A stretch of 64,000 nt of DNA from contig NZ_CP040277.1 in NCBI RefSeq assembly GCF_013393905.1, forward strand, positions 168,630 to 232,629. Reading direction: 5' to 3'. Of the stretch, positions 52,147 to 61,490 are shown in pieces. The position numbers and the translations under genes were made by a program. Position 1 is the stretch's first letter, and the number at the start of each line of letters is the position of its first letter. The notes beneath the pieces were generated by a model. That model did not search any database. It had not been told where the DNA came from and saw nothing but the letters and a program-made list of their open reading frames with translations. This DNA is from Nostoc sp. C052 (GTDB lineage: Bacteria; Cyanobacteriota; Cyanobacteriia; Cyanobacteriales; Nostocaceae).

Positions 52147-52170
52147 ACAATTGAATAACTATTCAATTGT
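52147..52170. promoter_or_regulatory. SmtB/ArsR-type operator, perfect 11-2-11 palindrome
   Basis: ACAATTGAATA-AC-TATTCAATTGT, fully symmetric apart from the two central bases. It matches the 12-2-12 operator form of SmtB/ZiaR-type zinc repressors (TGAATA/TATTCA core). It lies 51 bp from the ATPase start and 61 bp from the regulator start and so can control both directions. A second, looser inverted repeat GGTTATCA / TGATAACC (52176-52183 and 52203-52210) lies beside it. Confidence 0.85.
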
Positions 52171-52230
52171 ACAACGGTTATCATTTTAGGTATTATTGAG
52201 ATTGATAACCATTGCTAAGTAAAACTTACT

Positions 52231-52623
52231 ATGAATAAGCACAAGAAAAAGCAAGACTTCGACTTAATCCCAAGTTCTGACACCCCTACCTGTGATACTC
52301 ATCTGGTGCATCTAGACAATGTACGCTCATCTCAGGCTCAAATCTTACCGACAGATAAAGCACAACAAATGGCAGAAATTTTTGGGGTGTTAGCAGATAC
52401 AAACCGTATACGTCTCTTATCAGCTTTGGCTTCTAGTGAGTTGTGTGTTTGCGATCTAGCTGCATTAACCAAGATGAGTGAATCAGCTGTTTGCCATCAG
52501 TTGCGGTTATTGAAAGCTATGCGTTTAGTCAGCTATCGTCGAGAAGGTCGGAATGTTTATTACAGTTTAGCTGACAGTCACGTCATCAATTTATATCGCT
52601 CTTTAGTAGAAAATTTAAATTAA
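52231..52623 (+). CDS. SmtB/ZiaR/CadC-type ArsR-family metal repressor
   Basis: Repressor of 130 residues with an N-terminal extension that has a Cys/His segment (PTCDTHLVHL), the HTH with ASSELCVCDLAALTKM, the recognition helix SESAVCHQLRLLKAMRLV and the wing RREGRNVYYSL. The last helix is DSHVINLYRSLVENLN. It keeps the Asp and His of the alpha-5 zinc site but not the second His/Glu pair of SmtB, so sensing may use the Cys (alpha-3N) site instead. It is divergent from the Zn ATPase gene and probably represses both. Confidence 0.9.
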   Translation: MNKHKKKQDFDLIPSSDTPTCDTHLVHLDNVRSSQAQILPTDKAQQMAEIFGVLADTNRIRLLSALASSELCVCDLAALTKMSESAVCHQLRLLKAMRLVSYRREGRNVYYSLADSHVINLYRSLVENLN

Positions 52624-53247
52624 TCAAATATTTAAGTTTTGACTTATTTGGTTATCAAGTCTGCTGTAAGTTTAAAATCCTTTAAATAATAGAATTTTAG
52701 ACTAATTCTAAAGTCTAAAATTATGACTTTTGCAAGAGACACTATGAACTAACGTTAGCGCAAAGCACATGCTACGCGAACACAACAAAGGATAATTTTT
52801 TTCTTTACTTCTGCCTTCTGCCTCATTTTTAAGATAGTTCTAATGGCTTAAGCTTGATAGCGATCGCTTTCTTAATTACTTGGAAAGCTGTGGGCTATTT
52901 AATTTGTATGCTAGCTAATGGTACTCAGGGTATATAAATATTATAGATATTTATGGTTATGTTGTAAAAATGCCTATAGCAATCCAAAAATATGTATGGA
53001 TTATATATCCTACTCTGTGTATTTTGTGTTTATTGAAAAAGTGTAATATTCAAAACCTGAATATAGCCTAAATATAATAGTTGTTCCTAATAGCGATCGC
53101 CACTAAAAATTTCACCCAAATTTCATATCAATATGAAACACTGGAAAAAGAGTACTAGTCAAACTCCTTAAACTACTCACAAAAGCAATGTAACTAGCTA
53201 AAGAAAGCGGTAGTCCAAATTTACACATCAAATGCCAACATCCAAAT
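52624..53247. other. Intergenic region upstream of the czcBA genes
   Basis: 624 bp with no credible gene. It contains interspersed-repeat pieces (around 52745-52785 'ttagcgcaaagcacatgctacgcgaa' style, and a 'cttctgcc' doublet near 52808) and two HIP1-like sites. The ATTTCAT-type operator is at 53109. Confidence 0.5.
53109..53126 (+). promoter_or_regulatory. Tandem ATTTCAT-type operator before czcB
   Basis: Plus strand ATTTCAC-CCAA-ATTTCAT (one mismatch), identical to the site at 62661, facing the adaptor gene 122 bp downstream. An ATGAAAC half-site lies just after it on the other strand. Confidence 0.55.
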
Positions 53248-54984
53248 GTGACTCTGCTTTCTCACTACCTTAGGACACAACAAGCGATGGGAATCTCTAA
53301 TTTGTTTCAATGTTCTGCTCCACTGCGTTATGTTTCGTTGACAATGTTGAGTTTGTTACTACTAAATACTCCTACTACTGTTTTGGCTGGTGGTGGTCAT
53401 GACCACACTGGCGGAAGTGCTTTTCAAGCAGGAGGCGAATTGACGGGTTCTGTGGAAGTTGATGCAGAAACCGCAAAACTGCTAGGAGTTAAGGTCGAAC
53501 CGTTGCAACGCCAACGATTAGCTGTAGGCATTAAAACTACTGGACAGATTGAAACCTTACCTAGTCAGAAAGTGGAAGTCACCACCCCAATTCAAGGGGT
53601 AAAAGTAGTTGAACTGTTGGTGGAACCAGGTGCATCAGTAAAGAAAGGCCAACCTGTCGCTGTTGTAACTAGTCCTGACTTAGTGGAACTGCGGGTTAAC
53701 TCTCAGGACAAATTAGCACAAGGTCAGGCTGATTTACAGCAGGCTCAAGCTGACTTGAGGCTAGCCCAACAAAACTATGATCGCTATCAACAAATAGCCG
53801 CAGCAGAAATCGCCCAAGCCCAAAGCCAAGTCGCATTTGCTCAAGAAAAGTATGAAAAAGATCAAGTGTTAGCCACTGAAGGTGCTTTGGCACGTCGCAA
53901 CGCCCTTGAATCCCAAACCCAGCTAGCAGAAGCTAAAGCTAAACTGACCACAGCTAATAGCCGCCGCGATGTCATTGCGTCTGAAAATCAGCTAAAGCGC
54001 GCTCAAGCAGCAGTTAGCCTAGCAAAGTCAAATATTAATCGCAGCAGTGCTATTTATGAAACTCGCCTTTCTCAACTAGGAAACCGCGCTAATGCTAAGG
54101 GGCTAATAACAGTAAGTGCTCCGATTTCCGGCAAGGTTACTGACAGGGAAGTTACTATCGGCCAATCTTTCCAGGATGCGGGTGGCAAGTTAATGACGAT
54201 TGTGAATGATAGTCGGGTTTTTGCCACAGCGAATATCTATGAAAAAGATTTAGATAAAGTGAGAACAGGCCAACAGGTAAGCATGAAGGTTGCTAGCGTA
54301 CCTAATCAAACCTTTACAGGAAGGATTACACGGATTGGCTCAGTGGTGGAAGGAGAAACGCGAGTAGTACCAGTACAAGCCGAAGTCAATAACACCAGAG
54401 GGCAGCTCAAACCTGGAATGTTTGCCGAACTTGAAGTTGTAACAGACCAGACATCTACAGCTACTTTGGCAATTCCCAATTCTGCCGTAGTGGATGCAAA
54501 TAGTAAGAAATTGGTCTATGTCCAAAACGGCAATGCCTTCCAATCGGTTGAAGTTGAGTTAGGACAAACCTCTGGAGATTTAATTGAGATTAAAAGTGGT
54601 TTATTCGAGGGAGATTCAGTAGTCACTCAGCGTGCGCCACAACTTTATGCACAGTCATTACGGGGTGATAAGAAATCCAAAGAAGACGACCACTCGCAAG
54701 AAGAAGATTCGCACTCAGAGGAAAGTGAGGCTAAAGCTAACAGCTTCCCTCTACCTTTATGGTTGCTCTCAGCAGGGGGAGGAGCAGCCATTGCTACCGT
54801 GGCTTTCATGGGAGGTAGCTTCTGGTCTGGTCGTCGCACGCGATCGCCTTTAATAGCAGTGGGCAATTCAGAGTACGAGTATGAAACTGAGATTTATACC
54901 GACAACCATAAGCAACCTATATTGTCTCAACCAGCCAAGCTGATTGAGAATGAAGAACGTGAAAATCCTCATTCCCCAAACTAA
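53248..54984 (+). CDS. czcB: CzcB-like RND membrane fusion protein
   Basis: Periplasmic adaptor of 578 residues (GTG start; ATG 53287 is an alternative). A signal segment (YVSLTMLSLLLLNTPTTV) is followed by a His-containing GGGHDHTGGS and the lipoyl half VVELLVEPGASVKKGQPVAV. Next come a coiled coil (about 150-280), the second half VSAPISGKVTDREVTIGQ and the beta-barrel. Unusually, the C-terminus has an acidic/His-rich linker (EDDHSQEEDSHSEESE) and then a membrane helix (LWLLSAGGGAAIATVAFMGG) with a cytosolic tail. It partners the CzcA-like pump at 55177. Confidence 0.88.
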   Translation: MTLLSHYLRTQQAMGISNLFQCSAPLRYVSLTMLSLLLLNTPTTVLAGGGHDHTGGSAFQAGGELTGSVEVDAETAKLLGVKVEPLQRQRLAVGIKTTGQIETLPSQKVEVTTPIQGVKVVELLVEPGASVKKGQPVAVVTSPDLVELRVNSQDKLAQGQADLQQAQADLRLAQQNYDRYQQIAAAEIAQAQSQVAFAQEKYEKDQVLATEGALARRNALESQTQLAEAKAKLTTANSRRDVIASENQLKRAQAAVSLAKSNINRSSAIYETRLSQLGNRANAKGLITVSAPISGKVTDREVTIGQSFQDAGGKLMTIVNDSRVFATANIYEKDLDKVRTGQQVSMKVASVPNQTFTGRITRIGSVVEGETRVVPVQAEVNNTRGQLKPGMFAELEVVTDQTSTATLAIPNSAVVDANSKKLVYVQNGNAFQSVEVELGQTSGDLIEIKSGLFEGDSVVTQRAPQLYAQSLRGDKKSKEDDHSQEEDSHSEESEAKANSFPLPLWLLSAGGGAAIATVAFMGGSFWSGRRTRSPLIAVGNSEYEYETEIYTDNHKQPILSQPAKLIENEERENPHSPN

Positions 54985-55176
54985 ATACAGTTTTGCTTAA
55001 TTTCGTAGCGAAAAACTCGAACAAACTTTACGCTTCTGGGCGCTCAACTCTGTGTACCTCTGCGTTTCAATTTAAACCCTCAATTGGCCAAGATTTTACG
55101 AAATTTTGTACTAAGGGATTTTAGATTGACAATTTTATACGGGGTTTAGGGCTAAAAATCCTATGTAAGTCAAAAT

Positions 55177-58100
55177 ATGCTCAATTCTATTGTTAAATGG
55201 TCGATCGCTCAACGCTGGCTAGTAGTTATTGCTTCCATCCTCGTATCACTTTGGGGCTTTCTCGTCCTTACGCAAATGCCACTGGATGTATTTCCCAACT
55301 TTGCTCCACCGCAAGTGGAAATTATGACCGAAGCCCCAGGACTTGCACCAGAAGAGGTTGAGTCCCTAGTTACTCGACCGATAGAAAGTGTGATTAACGG
55401 CACTCCCGGACTAGAAGCATTGCGTTCTTCCTCAGCCGTAGGTCTTTCGGCTGTGAGAGCGACTTTTAGCTTGGATACAGAAATTTATCGCGCCCGCCAA
55501 TTGATAACGGAACGGTTGCAACAAGCACGCAGTCAACTACCGCAAGGTGTAGAAGACCCAGAGGTTCTGCCGGTTAGTTCCCCCTTGGGATGGACTGTCA
55601 AATATGCCTTTACTTCTGAAACCACTCCTTTGATGGAGGTCTGGCGGATTGTCAACTGGCAAGTGAAGAACCGCCTGCTGGCTGTCCCTGGTGTAAGTAA
55701 TATCGTCATATTTGGTGGGGATGAACGTCAGTATCAAGTGCTGGTAAACCCAGATAAGCTGAAGGCGTTTAATGTTTCCCTTGATGATGTCACCAAGGCA
55801 GCACAAGCAGCTAACGCCAATGCACCAGGGGGATTTTTAATTACTCCTGACCAAGAAACATTGGTGCGAGGGGTAGGGCGGATTGAATCTATCGAGCAGT
55901 TGAAAAAATCAGTAATTAAAGCCAAAAATGGCACCCCTGTACTGTTGGAACAAGTGGCGGATGTACAAATCGGTGCAGCACTCAAACGCGGCGATGGCAG
56001 TTTTGCGGGTAAAAAAGCGGTAATTTTGACAGTCAACAAACAGCCAACAGCAGATACGCCAAAAGTAACGAAGGCGGCTGAAAAAGCAATGGAGGAAATT
56101 CAAGCAGGTCTGCCCAAAGATGTCAAAATTACAACTACTTTCCGTCAGGAAGATTTTATCGAAGCTTCGCTTAAGAATGTTGAAGAAGCTTTGCGTGATG
56201 GCACGATCATCGTTTGTGTCATCTTGATTTTATTTTTGATGAACTGGCGCACGGTGATTATTAGTTTGAGTGCGATTCCTGTGTCTTTGTTGTTAGGAAT
56301 GATGATCCTGAATTGGACAGGACAAGGCATCAATACAATGACTTTGGGCGGATTGGTTGTTGCGATTGGTTCGGTGGTGGATGACGCAATTGTCGATATG
56401 GAGAATGTCTACCGCCGTTTGCGAGAAAACCAGATAGCAGGCAATCCTGTACCACCACTGCAAGTTGTTTTTAATGGCTCAGTGGAGGTGCGGGTAAGCG
56501 TACTGTTCTCGACAATCATTATTGCAGTCGTCTTTGCACCAATTTTTGCTCTTTCCGGTGTAGAAGGTCGGATTTTTACACCGATGGCTGTAGCTTATTT
56601 GCTGTCAATTGGCGCTTCTACCTTAGTAGCACTGACATTGACTCCAGCACTGTGCGCCCTTTTGCTAGTAAATCGGCGTTTACCAAGTACAGAAACTTGG
56701 GTTGAACGATTTTCCCATCGTTTGTATCGTCCACTTTTGAAATTTTCTATTCGTCGCCCCAAGATTATTTTGACAGGTGCGATCGCTGCTTTTGTGGCTT
56801 CAACGATGATTCTATTCTCGTTAGGGCAAGTTTTTTTACCAGAATTCCAAGACCGCTCTTTGGTGATCGCCGCAGTTTTAATGCCTGGTCAGTCTCTGGA
56901 TGCGACCAATCAAGTAGGGATAGCTATCGAAGAAGCCTTGAAAAAAAATCCTGGGGTTGAAACGGCTCAATTGCGCTCTGGACGCGCTCAGGGGGATACT
57001 GAGGTAGCTGGTGTAAACGCTGCGGAAATAGATGTCCAACTCAGCGAGGAGGGGGGAAAAGATCGAGACAAGACAATTGAAACAATTCGCCAGGAGTTTG
57101 AAAAAATTCCCGGAGTCGTTCCCAATATCGGCGGGTTTATTTCGCACCGAATGGATGAAGTCCTCTCAGGTGTACGGAGTGCGATCGCTGTGAAAATTTT
57201 TGGCCCCGATTTGGAACAACTCCGCACCCTTGGTCAACAAGTACAATCAGCTATGGGCGGGGTTTCGGGTCTAGTAGATTTGCAACTAGAACCGCAAGTA
57301 CCGATTAAACAGGTACAAATTCAATTCGACCGCAATGCAGCAGCTCGCTATGGTTTAACTATTGGCGAATTATCAGAGATAGTAGAAACTGCACTGAATG
57401 GGCGAGTCGTTTCCCAAGTATTGGAGCAACAACAGACCTTTGATATGGTGGTTTGGTTGCAAGAAAAATACCGTAACAATATTGAAATTATCGGTAATTT
57501 GCTAGTTGATACACCCAACGGACAAAAAATTCCCTTAGCCCAAGTCGCAAAAATCAACTATGGTACAGGCCCCAATACCATCAACCGCGAAAACGTCTCT
57601 CGCTATATTGTCGTATCCAGCAACGTGGCTGGACGAGATTTAGGTTCTGTAATTAAGGATATTCGGGACAGAGTTAAGCAACAGGTGCAATTACCCTCTG
57701 GATATTTTATTGAATACGGCGGTCAATTTGAAGCCCAAGAAGGAGCGACAAAAACTTTACTTTCGGCTGGGGGATTAGCATTTGTGGCGATCGCAGTCCT
57801 GATTTACTTTGCTGTCAAGTCGATTCCTGCCACCATCATGATCTTGATAAACTTGCCCTTGGCCTTAGTGGGTGGAGTCATTTCCATCGCCTTAACTGGC
57901 GGTATTCTCTCTGTAGCTTCAATGGTAGGATTTATTACCTTATTCGGCGTTGCTACACGCAATGGACTATTACTGGTTGAGAACTACAATTCTAGGATGG
58001 CAGAAGGACAACCTCTGCGGCAGGCTTTGATGGAAGGGTCGGTAGAAAGGTTGGCTGCTATCTTAATGACGGCGCTATCATCAGCTCTGGGTATGGCACC

Positions 58101-58296
58101 CTTGGTAATTGGTAGTGGAGCCGGAAAAGAAATCCTCCAGCCACTAGCTGTTGTAGTGTTAGGTGGATTGTTTACCTCAACCGCTTTAACCTTGTTAGTG
58201 CTTCCGGCTTTGTATATACAGTTTGGTAGATTTGTGGTGCCAAGAAAGGCTGAACCAATTATTCAGCCAGAAATTGCACGAGAAGCCAGAGCCTAA
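55177..58296 (+). CDS. czcA: CzcA/CusA-like heavy-metal RND exporter
   Basis: HME-type RND protein of 1039 residues. It starts with MLNSIVKWSIAQRWLVVIAS and the typical first periplasmic segment QMPLDVFPNFAPPQVEIMTE. It has the proton-relay motif in helix 4 (VVAIGSVVDDAIVDMENVYRR) and a second set of helices with FITLFGVATRNGLLLVENYN. The form DVFPN..PPQVEI.TEAPGLAPEEVE is specific to the CzcA/CusA/NccA branch, so the substrate is Zn/Co/Ni/Cd or Cu/Ag. The neighbours (CDF, DUF190, SmtB-type regulator) favour divalent metals. No CzcC/TolC gene is near. Confidence 0.92.
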   Translation: MLNSIVKWSIAQRWLVVIASILVSLWGFLVLTQMPLDVFPNFAPPQVEIMTEAPGLAPEEVESLVTRPIESVINGTPGLEALRSSSAVGLSAVRATFSLDTEIYRARQLITERLQQARSQLPQGVEDPEVLPVSSPLGWTVKYAFTSETTPLMEVWRIVNWQVKNRLLAVPGVSNIVIFGGDERQYQVLVNPDKLKAFNVSLDDVTKAAQAANANAPGGFLITPDQETLVRGVGRIESIEQLKKSVIKAKNGTPVLLEQVADVQIGAALKRGDGSFAGKKAVILTVNKQPTADTPKVTKAAEKAMEEIQAGLPKDVKITTTFRQEDFIEASLKNVEEALRDGTIIVCVILILFLMNWRTVIISLSAIPVSLLLGMMILNWTGQGINTMTLGGLVVAIGSVVDDAIVDMENVYRRLRENQIAGNPVPPLQVVFNGSVEVRVSVLFSTIIIAVVFAPIFALSGVEGRIFTPMAVAYLLSIGASTLVALTLTPALCALLLVNRRLPSTETWVERFSHRLYRPLLKFSIRRPKIILTGAIAAFVASTMILFSLGQVFLPEFQDRSLVIAAVLMPGQSLDATNQVGIAIEEALKKNPGVETAQLRSGRAQGDTEVAGVNAAEIDVQLSEEGGKDRDKTIETIRQEFEKIPGVVPNIGGFISHRMDEVLSGVRSAIAVKIFGPDLEQLRTLGQQVQSAMGGVSGLVDLQLEPQVPIKQVQIQFDRNAAARYGLTIGELSEIVETALNGRVVSQVLEQQQTFDMVVWLQEKYRNNIEIIGNLLVDTPNGQKIPLAQVAKINYGTGPNTINRENVSRYIVVSSNVAGRDLGSVIKDIRDRVKQQVQLPSGYFIEYGGQFEAQEGATKTLLSAGGLAFVAIAVLIYFAVKSIPATIMILINLPLALVGGVISIALTGGILSVASMVGFITLFGVATRNGLLLVENYNSRMAEGQPLRQALMEGSVERLAAILMTALSSALGMAPLVIGSGAGKEILQPLAVVVLGGLFTSTALTLLVLPALYIQFGRFVVPRKAEPIIQPEIAREARA

Positions 58297-58346
58297 TAAT
58301 ACAGCTTGGCGGAATTTGCAATGGGCTACGCCTCACTACGCTAACG

Positions 58347-58366
58347 GAATTAGGAATTCCTAATTC
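58347..58366. repeat. 20-bp perfect palindrome after czcA
   Basis: GAATTAGG-AATT-CCTAATTC, 51 bp past the czcA stop codon, preceded by an interspersed-repeat piece. It can form a hairpin followed by TTAAAGGTTTC and may help end the czcBA transcript. Confidence 0.55.
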
Positions 58367-58455
58367 TTAAAGGTTTCATTGATTTGAAATAGGTGGTTTA
58401 CTTACAACGTGCTGTATTAGTTTTTAATTTACAAAACATCAAGGAGTTTGAATTA

Positions 58456-58986
58456 ATGAAATTTCTGAAAACCAGTTTAGTAATTGTTAGCAGTGTAGGA
58501 TTAATTTTTTTGGGTGCTTGTAATGGTGGGAATCAAGCTGCTAACTCGGAAAGTGCTACCAAAACAGCAACTACAAAAACAGCTGCCAAAACTGAACCCG
58601 TTGCTAAAACTGCGGAAGCGCATAATGAAAACGACGGTCATGCTCATGATGAAAAAGGCGATCAATCTAATAATGGAGAGCATAAGGGTCAAGTTATAGA
58701 GTCGGGCAAATATCATTTAGAGTTCAAACCAGATATAGAAAAAGATTCTACTCATTTAGATATAAGCGTACACGGCGAGCAGGACAAAGCAATTACTGAT
58801 GCCAAGCTCACGGCTCAAGTTCAGCTACCAGATGGCAGTAACAAAACCCTACAAGTTCCTTATAATACCGAGGAAAAGCAATATTCAGCAAAACTGCCTG
58901 CGGCTGCAACGGGAGAGTATAAAGTTGTTATTCAAACTGATGTGAAAGGTGAAAAATTTAATGGTCGCTTTACCTTTAAGCGATAA
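58456..58986 (+). CDS. His-rich periplasmic lipoprotein with YtkA-like domain
   Basis: Lipoprotein of 176 residues. The signal has lipobox FLGAC (Cys at about 22). A Lys/Thr/Ala linker is followed by a His/Asp-rich patch (AHNENDGHAHDEKGDQ) and a beta-sandwich of YtkA/FixH type (HLEFKPDIEKDSTHLDISV, then TGEYKVVIQTDVKGE). ATG 58456 has AAGGAG eight bases upstream; the frame opens earlier at 58393 without one. It probably binds zinc-type metal for the CzcBA pump. It is analogous to the lipoproteins at 6931 and 34204. Confidence 0.78.
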   Translation: MKFLKTSLVIVSSVGLIFLGACNGGNQAANSESATKTATTKTAAKTEPVAKTAEAHNENDGHAHDEKGDQSNNGEHKGQVIESGKYHLEFKPDIEKDSTHLDISVHGEQDKAITDAKLTAQVQLPDGSNKTLQVPYNTEEKQYSAKLPAAATGEYKVVIQTDVKGEKFNGRFTFKR

Positions 58987-59040
58987 TCCGAGCAATTCAA
59001 TAATTAGCGATAATAGCGATACCAGTATAGGAAAAGCTAT

Positions 59041-59376
59041 ATGACAATATGGAAACAATTAACAATTTATGTTAGCGAGTTGGATTGTTGGGAACATCAA
59101 CCCCTTCATCAAGTTCTGCTCGGAATCGCTCGCAAACAAGGATTAACAGGGGTAACGGTAGTGCGGGCAATTTCTGGATATGGTAAACATGGGGTTTTTC
59201 GGACTCTAAATAAGCTAGATCCGTCTACTGAGTCCTCTGCACTACCACTTCTTGTTACAGTTATTGATAGTGAAACTGCAATAACCGAATTTTTTTCCTT
59301 GGTCAAAGATATGCTTAAAGATAAGTTTGTCACTTGTCAAAGCATAGAAGTTCTTTCGCCATTGGTAACGCTTTAA
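59041..59376 (+). CDS. DUF190 (PII-like) protein
   Basis: Protein of 111 residues with the DUF190 pattern: LTIYVSELDCWEHQPLHQVLLG, quoted in part as YVSELDCWEHQPLHQVLL, then GLTGVTVVRAISGYGKHG and PLLVTVIDSETAITEF. DUF190 proteins have a PII/CutA-like ferredoxin fold and are often coded next to metal or ion transporters as regulators. It lies between the lipoprotein and CDF genes, 11 bp before the CDF start. Confidence 0.85.
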   Translation: MTIWKQLTIYVSELDCWEHQPLHQVLLGIARKQGLTGVTVVRAISGYGKHGVFRTLNKLDPSTESSALPLLVTVIDSETAITEFFSLVKDMLKDKFVTCQSIEVLSPLVTL

Positions 59377-59387
59377 GGATAGCATTA

Positions 59388-60302
59388 ATGTCTCATAATC
59401 AAAGTCACGGACACAGCCACGAACCGACTAATTACAACCGTGCCTTCATTATTAGCGTTGCTCTCAACACTGGATTTGTTGTCATTGAAGTAGTTTATGG
59501 GTTAGCTGCCAATTCCCTTGCCCTACTTGCCGATGCTGGTCACAATTTGAGTGATGTTCTAGGTTTGTTACTTGCCTGGGGAGCAAGCTTCCTCGGTCGT
59601 CGCCAACCAACACCACGCCGCACTTACGGGTTACGTCGCTCCTCTATTTTGGCAGCTCTATTAAACGCTATCCTCGTACTTGTAGCTTCTGGCGCAGTTG
59701 CCTGGGAAGCCATACAGCGTTTTGCTCAACCTAGTCCAGTATCAGGTAGTACAATTATCGGCGTGGCTGCGGTAGGTATTGCCATCAATATGGGAAGTGC
59801 TTTGATGTTCTTGTCTGGTCGTGAAAGAGACTTGAATATTAGAGGAGCCTTTATCCATTTAGTTGCTGACGCGGCGGTGTCTTTGGGTGCAGTCCTGGCT
59901 GGTATTGCAATTGTTACCACTGGTTGGCTATGGTTTGACCCAGTTGTAAGTTTGATGATCGTTGTCGTGATTATTGTGAGTACTTGGCAATTGTTCCAAG
60001 AATCTTTGAACTTAGTCACAGATGCAGTACCAGCAGGTATTGAACCACTTGCAGTGCGTACATTCTTAGCTGAACTTCCTGGTGTATCTAGTGTTCATGA
60101 CTTGCACATCTGGGCGATGAGTACCACAGAAACAGCTCTCACTGCTCACTTAATTATGCCTACTAGAAATCCTAATGATGCTTTTTTAGTTCAGCTAAAT
60201 CAACAACTTCACGACCATTTTGGTATTGAACACACTACAATTCAGATAGAAACAGGCGATCCAAGTTATCCATGTCCTCTTGCTCAAGAAAACGTGGTTT
60301 AA
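59388..60302 (+). CDS. CDF-family Zn/Cd/Co exporter (CzcD/ZitB-like), copy 2
   Basis: Cation diffusion facilitator of 304 residues, close paralogue of copy 1. It has a His-rich N-terminus (HNQSHGHSHEP), metal sites in ADAGHNLSDVLG and HLVADAAVSLG, and the C-terminal HDLHIWAMSTTETALTAHL. The frame extends upstream into the DUF190 gene, but ATG 59388, with GGAT before it and the paralogue's start sequence, is right. It is probably cotranscribed with czcBA, the lipoprotein and DUF190. Confidence 0.92.
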   Translation: MSHNQSHGHSHEPTNYNRAFIISVALNTGFVVIEVVYGLAANSLALLADAGHNLSDVLGLLLAWGASFLGRRQPTPRRTYGLRRSSILAALLNAILVLVASGAVAWEAIQRFAQPSPVSGSTIIGVAAVGIAINMGSALMFLSGRERDLNIRGAFIHLVADAAVSLGAVLAGIAIVTTGWLWFDPVVSLMIVVVIIVSTWQLFQESLNLVTDAVPAGIEPLAVRTFLAELPGVSSVHDLHIWAMSTTETALTAHLIMPTRNPNDAFLVQLNQQLHDHFGIEHTTIQIETGDPSYPCPLAQENVV

Positions 60303-60630
60303 ATAAATTGAGTTGAGTATATGGATAGAGAATTTGGTGGCGATCGCATTTAGAGCAATTACTGTGACCGAATACCTAATCATCTTAGCTTTGTGAGAAC
60401 AAATCCCCAAAGTAATAGTTATTTAAGTAAAATTGCTGGTTTTAATATATACCAAAATAACTAAATTTAGAAAAAAATCTATAAAATACTGATTTTTCAT
60501 CTTAATTTCATCCTATTTTTGTAAAGTAGAATTTAGAGATTTAAAGTTTAAATCTTATAGTTTTTTAAAACACCACAGTTGTCTCACTAAATTATGGGTG
60601 CAACTATAATTTTGATGCTTATAAATTAAT
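60303..60630. other. Spacer with operator before the pxcA-like gene
   Basis: 328 bp, AT-rich. The only recognisable element is the ATTTCAT-type tandem site at 60494. There is no clear terminator for the CDF gene. Confidence 0.5.
60494..60511 (+). promoter_or_regulatory. Tandem ATTTCAT-type operator before the pxcA-like gene
   Basis: Plus strand TTTTCAT-CTTA-ATTTCAT (one mismatch), 120 bp before the start codon and in the coding orientation. After seven bases comes TTGTAAAGTAGAATT, a possible -10 region. Confidence 0.55.
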
Positions 60631-61446
60631 ATGAAATCAAAGTCATCATCTCAAAAGATGAGCTTTATTCCTCGCTCTATCCTGCGGACGATAGGAAAAT
60701 TTCAACAGACGTTAGATCCAAATGCCGAAGCAAAGGTTATTGAAGAGTTTCGCGCTTCTCGACTGCAAACAATTTCCTCCCTCCGTTTTCTGTTAATTCT
60801 GATTGTAGTTCCATTACTTATAAATCAGCTTTCTCGAAACTTTGTAATCACTCCCCTCGTTGAGAAGTTTTGGAATTCACAAGAGTTAAATATTTTCTTA
60901 AATTATTCTCAAGAAGAAAAAGCTTTAGCGGAACTCAAAAAATTTGAGCAAAGTGTTTATTTTGAAGCTCGAATAGGTAAAATCACCACATTCTCTGACG
61001 AGCTTGTTCAAAATCAGCTTAAGAAAAAAGCTATTGCTTTAGTAGAAGAAAATAAAATTGAAAGTATTAATGCAGTAACAAATGTCTTGACAGATATACT
61101 TACAGCTATCACATTAATAATCTTAATCTTAACAGGTAAGCAGCAGCTATCCATTCTTATGTCTTTTGCTGGCGATATAACTTATAGTCTAAGCGACTCT
61201 GCCAAGGCTTTTTTAATTATTCTATCTACAGATATATTTGTGGGTTATCACTCTCCTTATGGTTGGCAAATAATTATAGAAAGTACTTTCAATCATTACG
61301 GTTTCCCAGAAAACAAAAGCCTTACTTCTTTATTTATTGCTACTGTTCCAGTAATCATGGATACAGTTTTCAAATATTGGATATTTCGCTACCTCAATCG
61401 CAGTTCTCCTTCAGCCGTGGCTACTTACCGTAATATGAATGAATAA
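60631..61446 (+). CDS. pxcA: PxcA/CemA-family proton extrusion protein
   Basis: Membrane protein of 271 residues. The N-terminal part has PNAEAKVIEEFRASRLQTISS, and four membrane helices follow, one near 55-72 (FLLILIVVPLLINQL) and three in the C-terminal half. The conserved segment GYHSPYGWQIIIESTFNHYG is the family hallmark, as is FKYWIFRYLNR at the end. PxcA in cyanobacteria and CemA in chloroplasts support light-induced proton export and ion balance. The protein is shorter than full PxcA, so it may be a PxcL-like paralogue. A response-regulator-type operator lies upstream, and a sigma factor gene follows 44 bp later. Confidence 0.85.
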   Translation: MKSKSSSQKMSFIPRSILRTIGKFQQTLDPNAEAKVIEEFRASRLQTISSLRFLLILIVVPLLINQLSRNFVITPLVEKFWNSQELNIFLNYSQEEKALAELKKFEQSVYFEARIGKITTFSDELVQNQLKKKAIALVEENKIESINAVTNVLTDILTAITLIILILTGKQQLSILMSFAGDITYSLSDSAKAFLIILSTDIFVGYHSPYGWQIIIESTFNHYGFPENKSLTSLFIATVPVIMDTVFKYWIFRYLNRSSPSAVATYRNMNE

Positions 61447-61490
61447 TTTTTATTAAAGATATTTTCACATAAATAAAAAATACTAAAATT

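Noticed and set aside
52176..52210. Zur/Fur box
   Set aside because: GGTTATCA/TGATAACC arms are 19 bp apart, unlike the compact Zur or Fur box; kept only as a note with the SmtB-type operator.
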